From Stomatohabitans albus (GTDB taxonomy: Bacteria > Actinomycetota > Nitriliruptoria > Euzebyales > Euzebyaceae): DNA of 64,000 nt. Location of the stretch: the NCBI RefSeq assembly GCF_036336025.1, contig NZ_JAYKKE010000001.1:837610-901609 (forward strand), written 5' to 3'. Positions 61,491 to 64,000 of this stretch are shown here, in pieces. Each line of letters opens with the position of its first letter. Position 1 is the stretch's first letter. A program made the translations under genes and the position numbers. The notes under the pieces were generated by a model that saw nothing but the letters and a program-made list of their open reading frames with translations, did not search any database and was not told where the DNA came from.

Positions 61491-62636
61491 ATGACCCGAT
61501 TCTCTGTTTTAGTATCCGGTATGGCAGCATTGTTAGTACTAACAATGGTCACGTCGGTCTATGCATCGGAATTACCGGATCATGCTGGGGAAGCTGTCAT
61601 GAGCCAGGACGTTCGTGCTGCAAGGCAGGATCGGTTGGCAGGTGCAGACCGGTATGGCACTGCAATCACGGTGACGCAATTACTCCATCGTGACCACACG
61701 GTCGACGTTGTCTATATCGCATCCGGTGATAACTATCCGGATGCAATCTCAGTCACAAGCTTGATGGCGTTGTCTAACACAACCAATCGCCAAGCAGCAG
61801 TGTTGCTGAGCCCGAAAGCCGGATTAACGCCCGAAGTATTGGCTGAGGTGCGGAGGCTGTTAAAACCCGAGGGAACCATACGTCTGGTTGGCGGTGAAGA
61901 AGCACTCTCAACAAATGTTGAGTATCAACTCAGTACATTAGTGCCAGAGGGTAAACCCAGGCGGTTGGCTGGGCCGACCCGAGTGGAAACAGCCTTGGTG
62001 ATCGCCGATGAAGTGAGGGTGTTGACCACCGTGAGTGAGGTCATTATTACCCCTGCTCAGAACTATGGCATTGGAATGGTGAGTTCAGCGTTAGCGGGTA
62101 AACGAAATGCGGTACACCTTGTGGCTCCAGAAACCCGTGATGGAGGCTTACACCCAGCCGTTGCTGAATGGATTGCGCGCACAAAGCCCAAGAAGGTAAC
62201 GATCCTCGGACCGGAGCCGTTTTTAACATCGTTCACGTATTCAACATTGGAGCGGATAACCGATCAGGATGAATTGAACCTCACCAGCTTCCCTTGCAAA
62301 CCCGGGTACGGCACCTGTAATCCTCCAGAAACACATGCCGCAACAGATGCCCAAGTGATTGCTGAGAAAGTGGTCAACCAGCATTTTCAAGGGGTTGAAG
62401 ATTACGTGATGGTTTCATATGCCGGGGCTGCCGACGGTCTGGCCGCCGGCCAATTCGCAGTTTCAAAACTTGCCCCCATCCTTCCTATTAAGAATGGTGC
62501 ACCAGGTGATGACCGGTATGGCTACCTCATTAAGCAAACAAGCGGCCGACCACTCATTACCTTGTGGGCTATCGGTGGTGAGCGCGTTATCAATCAAAGG
62601 GGTATTGAACAGGTGGCCAAGGCATTTGAAAGCTAA
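61491..62636 (+). CDS. secreted cell-wall-binding repeat 2 protein
   Basis: A 381-residue exported protein made almost wholly of three cell-wall-binding-repeat-2 (PF04122-type) units after a signal peptide (1-27). The unit openings LAGADRYGTAITVTQLL (about residues 49-65) and LAGPTRVETALVIADEV (about 159-175), the GDNYPDAISVTSLMA segment and IRLVGGEEAL, KVTILGPEPFL and LWAIGGERVI endings mark the repeats. A Cys-containing insert (FPCKPGYGTCNPPE) precedes the third. ATG 61491 has GGAG 7 bases upstream. It probably sits on the wall; enzymatic activity is not indicated. Confidence 0.85.
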   Translation: MTRFSVLVSGMAALLVLTMVTSVYASELPDHAGEAVMSQDVRAARQDRLAGADRYGTAITVTQLLHRDHTVDVVYIASGDNYPDAISVTSLMALSNTTNRQAAVLLSPKAGLTPEVLAEVRRLLKPEGTIRLVGGEEALSTNVEYQLSTLVPEGKPRRLAGPTRVETALVIADEVRVLTTVSEVIITPAQNYGIGMVSSALAGKRNAVHLVAPETRDGGLHPAVAEWIARTKPKKVTILGPEPFLTSFTYSTLERITDQDELNLTSFPCKPGYGTCNPPETHAATDAQVIAEKVVNQHFQGVEDYVMVSYAGAADGLAAGQFAVSKLAPILPIKNGAPGDDRYGYLIKQTSGRPLITLWAIGGERVINQRGIEQVAKAFES

Positions 62637-62977
62637 CTGAAGTGGGTTGACTGGACGGCATTGGCCAATGGTTCATTGTGTTGTTGCACAATAATGAAAC
62701 TATTTCAATTAATCCCTGAGACATGCCGAAGGGTCTTGCCCATTTGCAGGTAACTTTGGGTGTATTTATGTGCTGCTCAGCCCGTTTAAGGACTCCATGT
62801 AGTTAGAGGATAACTATACGTTAAGTAATGAGACTTATGGAGCGCTTGGCCTATAGTTACAGCAAGTGTTGCATGAGCGGAGTTCTTTCATAGAAGAAAC
62901 GTCTTTATCCACTATCCATAATTCAACAAATTGAGGAGAGTCCGCTCGGTAACCCGTTCGTCTCTCTAGGGGTATAT
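62637..62977. other. 341-bp gap between surface-protein genes
   Basis: No ORF of note. A weak hairpin ATTGTG/CACAAT lies at 62675-62692 and may end the upstream transcript. The rest is a plausible 5' leader and promoter region for the repeat protein; AGGGG lies just before its ATG. I see no conserved RNA structure. Confidence 0.4.
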
Positions 62978-64000
62978 ATGAAATTTGATCAATCCAAAAG
63001 TCTTATAACCGCTGCATTACTGATGGCACTTGCGACATCAGGGCTTTCTGTCGTTCCCGCGACACCAGCATCTGCTCAGTGGCAGCCAATTGGAGACAGC
63101 CTGCGTCCGCTTGAAGACCCAGCGGATTCAATCCGTAGCCCGCATATGTGGCCAGATGATCTTGAGACCTTTTCCACCGGAAATCGCCGTGACTTTAAAT
63201 TGGTTGCAATTAACGCTCGGGATGATCGGCCAGTAAGTGAACTGAGGATTACGAGTCCGAACCTTCCATCAGGTGCTCAAATCGTCTTTGAGGGTGGCGA
63301 GTGGTACATCCGTGTTCCGCTCCGTAATCCTATTGACCGTACGATTGTGGATCTAGAAGCTCGTGACCGTGATGGAAACGTTGGTCGCAGCCGCACGATG
63401 ATTGTTGTGCACGAAAAGTCAGATCCATCCCTCCCTGATCTGATCCCTGACTACCCGACCGCTTCCCCAGAACCAAGCGATCAGCCTGATTTGCCGACGC
63501 CGACGCCGACGCCGACGCCTACCCCGACGCCGACGCCTACTCCGACGCCGACGCCTACTCCGACGCCTGGTGCTGGTCCGGTGGTGAATTTGGTTGGTGG
63601 CCAGTATGGGAATGGGTCTGCGCATACGGTGAGCTTTACGGTGTCCACGGCGCCTGATGCGAAGGTGCGTCAGTTGTGGTGGTATCCGGTTGCTGGGTTT
63701 GATTTGCGTGCGGGTGATAATGGCACGTGGGAGTTGACTATTGATAAGGGTGTGAAGCCTGGTTCGTATGCGCTTGATTTATGGGCGACTGATACGAAGG
63801 GTGTTGAGGGTCCGCATGTGAAGCCGACGTTTGTGATTGTGGCTGGTAATACCCCAGCCCCGACGCCTACTCCGACGCCGACGCCTACGCCTACCCCGAC
63901 GCCGACGCCGACGCCTACTCCGACGCCGACGCCTACTCCGACGCCTGGTGCTGGTCCGGTGGTGAATTTGGTTGGTGGCCAGTATGGGAATGGGTCTGCG
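62978..64000 (+). CDS. secreted repeat protein with Pro-Thr linkers (3' end outside window)
   Basis: An open frame of 341 codons with no stop before the window edge. A signal peptide (residues 1-36, ending PATPASAQ) is followed by an N-terminal Ig-like domain (about 55-150; RTIVDLEARDRDGNVGRSRTM). A (Pro-Thr)n linker, a domain opening with GPVVNLVGGQYGNGSA (about 199-290), a second Pro-Thr linker, and the beginning of a second identical domain come next. Copies are 378 bases (126 residues) apart. The layout is that of a long, stalk-like surface adhesin; a C-terminal anchor, if any, lies outside. Confidence 0.85.
   Translation, partial: MKFDQSKSLITAALLMALATSGLSVVPATPASAQWQPIGDSLRPLEDPADSIRSPHMWPDDLETFSTGNRRDFKLVAINARDDRPVSELRITSPNLPSGAQIVFEGGEWYIRVPLRNPIDRTIVDLEARDRDGNVGRSRTMIVVHEKSDPSLPDLIPDYPTASPEPSDQPDLPTPTPTPTPTPTPTPTPTPTPTPTPGAGPVVNLVGGQYGNGSAHTVSFTVSTAPDAKVRQLWWYPVAGFDLRAGDNGTWELTIDKGVKPGSYALDLWATDTKGVEGPHVKPTFVIVAGNTPAPTPTPTPTPTPTPTPTPTPTPTPTPTPTPGAGPVVNLVGGQYGNGSA
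63569..64000 (+). repeat. 378-bp in-frame tandem repeat of the surface protein
   Basis: GGTGCTGGTCCGGTGGTGAA begins at 63569 and again at 63947. The 54 bases visible of copy 2 are identical to copy 1. Linkers are runs of CCGACG/CCTACT codons. The array continues past the window. Confidence 0.93.

Overview
The window looks like chromosome of an actinobacterium (Actinomycetota). It carries two mycothiol genes (mshA-like, mshD), a WhiG anti-sigma RsiG homologue, a DUF2342 protein beside tilS, a DUF4333-type lipoprotein, FurA-catalase and the tRNA-Trp/secE/nusG order. G+C is moderate by eye, with several AT-rich islands, unlike the very GC-rich classical actinobacteria. A deep lineage such as Nitriliruptoria (where cell-wall-binding-repeat-2 surface proteins are common) is possible, but this is a guess.

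Layout. 1-1.2 kb: the end of a secreted protein and small accessory ORFs. 1.2-8.1 kb: SMP-30-like hydrolase, CPBP protease and purB; then on the minus strand an iron/heme group (precorrin-2 dehydrogenase, MhuD-like heme oxygenase, double-DUF1540 protein) with DtxR/IdeR-like boxes; then a TIM-barrel epimerase-apt-comB operon. 8.2-14.6 kb, minus strand: proC, mshA-like, rsiG and an M23 peptidase, then ppa, ygfZ and a lipoprotein. 14.6-16.6 kb: a tightly overlapped operon of a helix-turn-helix/TusA-like fusion regulator and three DsrE-superfamily proteins. 17-21.4 kb: mshD, a Fur protein, tRNA-Asp and tRNA-Phe, and furA-catalase. 21.6-25.7 kb: tRNA-Thr, aspA, then an AT-rich island with decaying secreted-protein genes. 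25.7-35.8 kb: helical-repeat protein, PAP2 phosphatase, phosphoribosyltransferase, a DUF2342 protein without its zinc motif, tilS, a nitroreductase, hpt, folE-folB-folK, folP behind a strong terminator, and lysS.

35.8-37.65 kb is the oddest stretch. It is G-rich non-coding repeat DNA (58- and 59-bp tandem units and a ~150-bp hairpin-bearing unit in three copies) enclosing an AT-rich island with a tiny basic peptide ORF and a four-helix membrane protein. It is followed by orphan motAB and by clpC with a near-consensus promoter.

42.9-54.2 kb: htpX, an SDR enzyme and yajQ, then a compact ethanolamine-utilisation operon eutH-eutA-eutB-eutC-eutL-eutE-pta. EutH imports ethanolamine, EutBC (reactivated by EutA) makes acetaldehyde and ammonia, EutE makes acetyl-CoA and Pta makes acetyl phosphate. 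EutL is the only microcompartment shell protein present, yet EutC and EutE carry encapsulation-peptide-like helices, so the other shell proteins must lie elsewhere if a compartment forms.

54.2-56.6 kb: tRNA-Tyr, tRNA-Thr, tRNA-Met, infC, tRNA-Trp, secE and nusG. 56.8-64 kb: a cell-surface locus of secreted Ig-like proteins, two proteins with cell-wall-binding repeat 2 domains, a 29-residue secreted microprotein and a Pro-Thr-linked repeat protein that runs off the end.
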